The position numbers and the translations under genes are program-made. Shown one piece after another: positions 62,558 to 64,000 of a DNA stretch of 64,000 bases. The DNA is taken from assembly GCA_024138025.1 (NCBI GenBank), contig JAMXBD010000395.1, positions 372,001-436,000 on the forward strand. The letters run 5' to 3'. Source of the DNA: Combretum micranthum (taxonomy: Eukaryota; Streptophyta; Magnoliopsida; Myrtales; Combretaceae). Position 1 is the first letter of the stretch. Each line of letters starts with the position of its first letter. The notes beneath the pieces were generated by a model. It worked only from the letters and a program-made list of their open reading frames with translations, was not told the origin of the DNA and did not search any database.

Positions 62558-64000
62558 TGTAAACCCCGGTATTTTTAGTAGTCAAATAAACTCCAAAAAT
62601 CGAAAAGCAAAACCCTAAATTGGTCTGGTTCAAGCTTAGTGAGAGAAGCTTAGAAACTCTAAATCCGGCTTTCCTTCCGTTTCATAACAAAAAAAGTTTT
62701 ATAAAATAAATGAATATGAATTATTGTTTTAAAGTATATTTTAAACCTTAGAAAGTTTTAAATTCGGGAAATTTTCTATTTCGGGCCTTCCCGAGCTCAA
62801 TTATGGAAAAACGTGTCTCGGGACCAGAAACTCAGAAAAATATTCCGGAATATTCATTAGAACCGAAATTTTATAAGGATTTAAAAATATATAAATTTTA
62901 TAATTTTCCGGGCTATAAAAATTACAGTTATAGCCATTTTCCCGTATTTTCTTTACTACCGGTAAAGTAGATGTCTTATCTACTATTTACCACTATTCAC
63001 AAGTACAACCTACACTACACACTACCCATACCCTATTCTTACATCCTTACAACTACTCATTATATTTTCTTTTCTAAGAAAATTTTGTTTCCTAATTAAT
63101 TATTACATTTTATTACTTAAATTACAAATTTTATCAAATTCAAATATCTCTCTCTCACTCCCTCTTCCATGACCGGCGCACCCCCTCCCCAATTCCCTCT
63201 ATTTTGTTTTATTTTTACTTCTTTTATTACAACTAAACCCTGATTCACTTAATATATAAACTTATTTTCTCTCTCTCTCTCTTCATTTTTACTCTTCTAA
63301 AAATTTTGAAAGTTGCAAAACACTCTCTTTTTCTTCTTCTTATTGCCGTGACCTAGCTCCACACACACACACACACTCACTCACAAGTCCATTTCTTCTT
63401 CATTTCATCTCTAAACCTCTCTTTAGGTGATGATTTCTAGCCTTCCTACTACATGATCTTGTAATGGCAAGACTTTTCTTGTGTGTTTTCCACCTTAAAT
63501 CCCACTGAGCAAATGCTAGGGATGAGAAAACACTAATACAAGAATATCAAGCCATCACAAGAAGTAAATCTTATGTTTAATGAGTTTTTGTTGAAAGTAA
63601 TACTATGTTCATGCATATAAAAGTAGATATCTTGCGTGAAAAGTTTATGTTCATGTCTTTAGACTCGTGTTCATGCACTATAAGTTGTAGATCTAGTGTT
63701 TAGACATTCATATTTTTCTTGACATTTATGTTCATGTGAATATTTTGTGCTTTCATGCATTAATGATCTATGTATAAATAGGTTAGTTGATAGATCTTCA
63801 TGAGTATAAGGCAAGGAACTTGAAAATAAAATATTTTTGTTAAAAAAGTTCAAAGAAAAACTTCGGATGATTTTTGGAACCTATTTTGAAAACCCTTGAA
63901 ACCACTTTGAAACTCATATTTTACATGAAAAATGAAAGGTATATGTAATAGGTATCTGTAAGGAATGATTTTTACAAGTTTAAATGAGTTTAGGCATGAG
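62558..64000 (+). mobile_element. Partial gypsy-type (Tekay/Del-like) LTR running off the window
   Basis: The LTR appears to begin TGTAAACCCCGGTATTTTT. It contains GC-richer pieces typical of long Tekay/Del LTRs as I remember them (CGGGCCTTCCCGAGCTCAAT and GTGTCTCGGGACCAGAAACTC, about 62784-62835). A TATA-like TATATAAAC near 63253 is followed by a CT-rich leader and an (AC)n run near 63360-63376. Its right end lies outside the window, so length, target duplication and whether it is solo or part of a full element are unknown. It points away from TRS120. Confidence 0.5.

Noticed and set aside
1..64000. tRNA, rRNA and CRISPR arrays
   Set aside because: No cloverleaf with a TTCGAATCC-type loop, no rRNA-like sequence and no regularly spaced identical repeats were found by eye.

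Overview
This window is nuclear DNA from a flowering plant, most likely a eudicot. The genes are split by GT-AG introns, the intergenic DNA is AT-rich and full of plant-type transposons, and nothing looks bacterial, organellar or CRISPR-like. Exon ends given here were placed by hand from splice signals, reading frame and remembered family sequences.

Three host genes can be supported. At the left end (424-915, +) is a single-exon gene for a small plant-specific protein of unknown function. Next (6702 down to 3474, -) is a complete six-exon class II KNOX homeobox gene of the KNAT3/KNAT4 type, encoding 431 residues. At the right end (61732 down to 49997, -) is a complete ten-exon gene for TRS120, the plant TRAPPII tethering subunit related to TRAPPC9, encoding 1197 residues. 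From memory, Arabidopsis chromosome 5 carries TRS120 (At5g11040), MYB64 (At5g11050), KNAT4 (At5g11060) and a small hypothetical gene (At5g11070) side by side. The window would keep that order without MYB64 and with about 43 kb of transposon-rich DNA in between.

That 43 kb (6.7-50 kb) holds several mobile elements. A complete but frame-broken Ty1/copia retrotransposon on the minus strand (25346-29882) has almost identical LTRs, a GTTAT target duplication, an initiator-Met tRNA primer site and a polypurine tract. A Pack-MULE (41157-42400) with about 140-bp terminal inverted repeats and a perfect 9-bp target duplication carries a broken piece of a pentatricopeptide-repeat (PPR) gene. Two hAT-like non-autonomous elements lie at 15756-16417 (very GC-rich) and 18946-19824. 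A probable 3.4-kb gypsy-type solo LTR lies at 20707-24100. There are also degraded copia remnants (43.4-45.6 kb) and several dispersed AT-rich MITE-like families. A GC-richer island at 13.2-13.7 kb has TCP-type sites, a TATA-like box and a 32-codon ORF, and may be an unannotated promoter.

TRS120 introns have also been invaded: a MULE-type MITE (50314-50645) and a hAT-like element (50997-51909) sit in intron 9, and a degenerate hAT-like element sits in intron 3. Another long gypsy-type LTR starts at 62558, about 0.83 kb upstream of the TRS120 start codon, and runs off the window. No tRNA, rRNA or recognisable miRNA gene was found.
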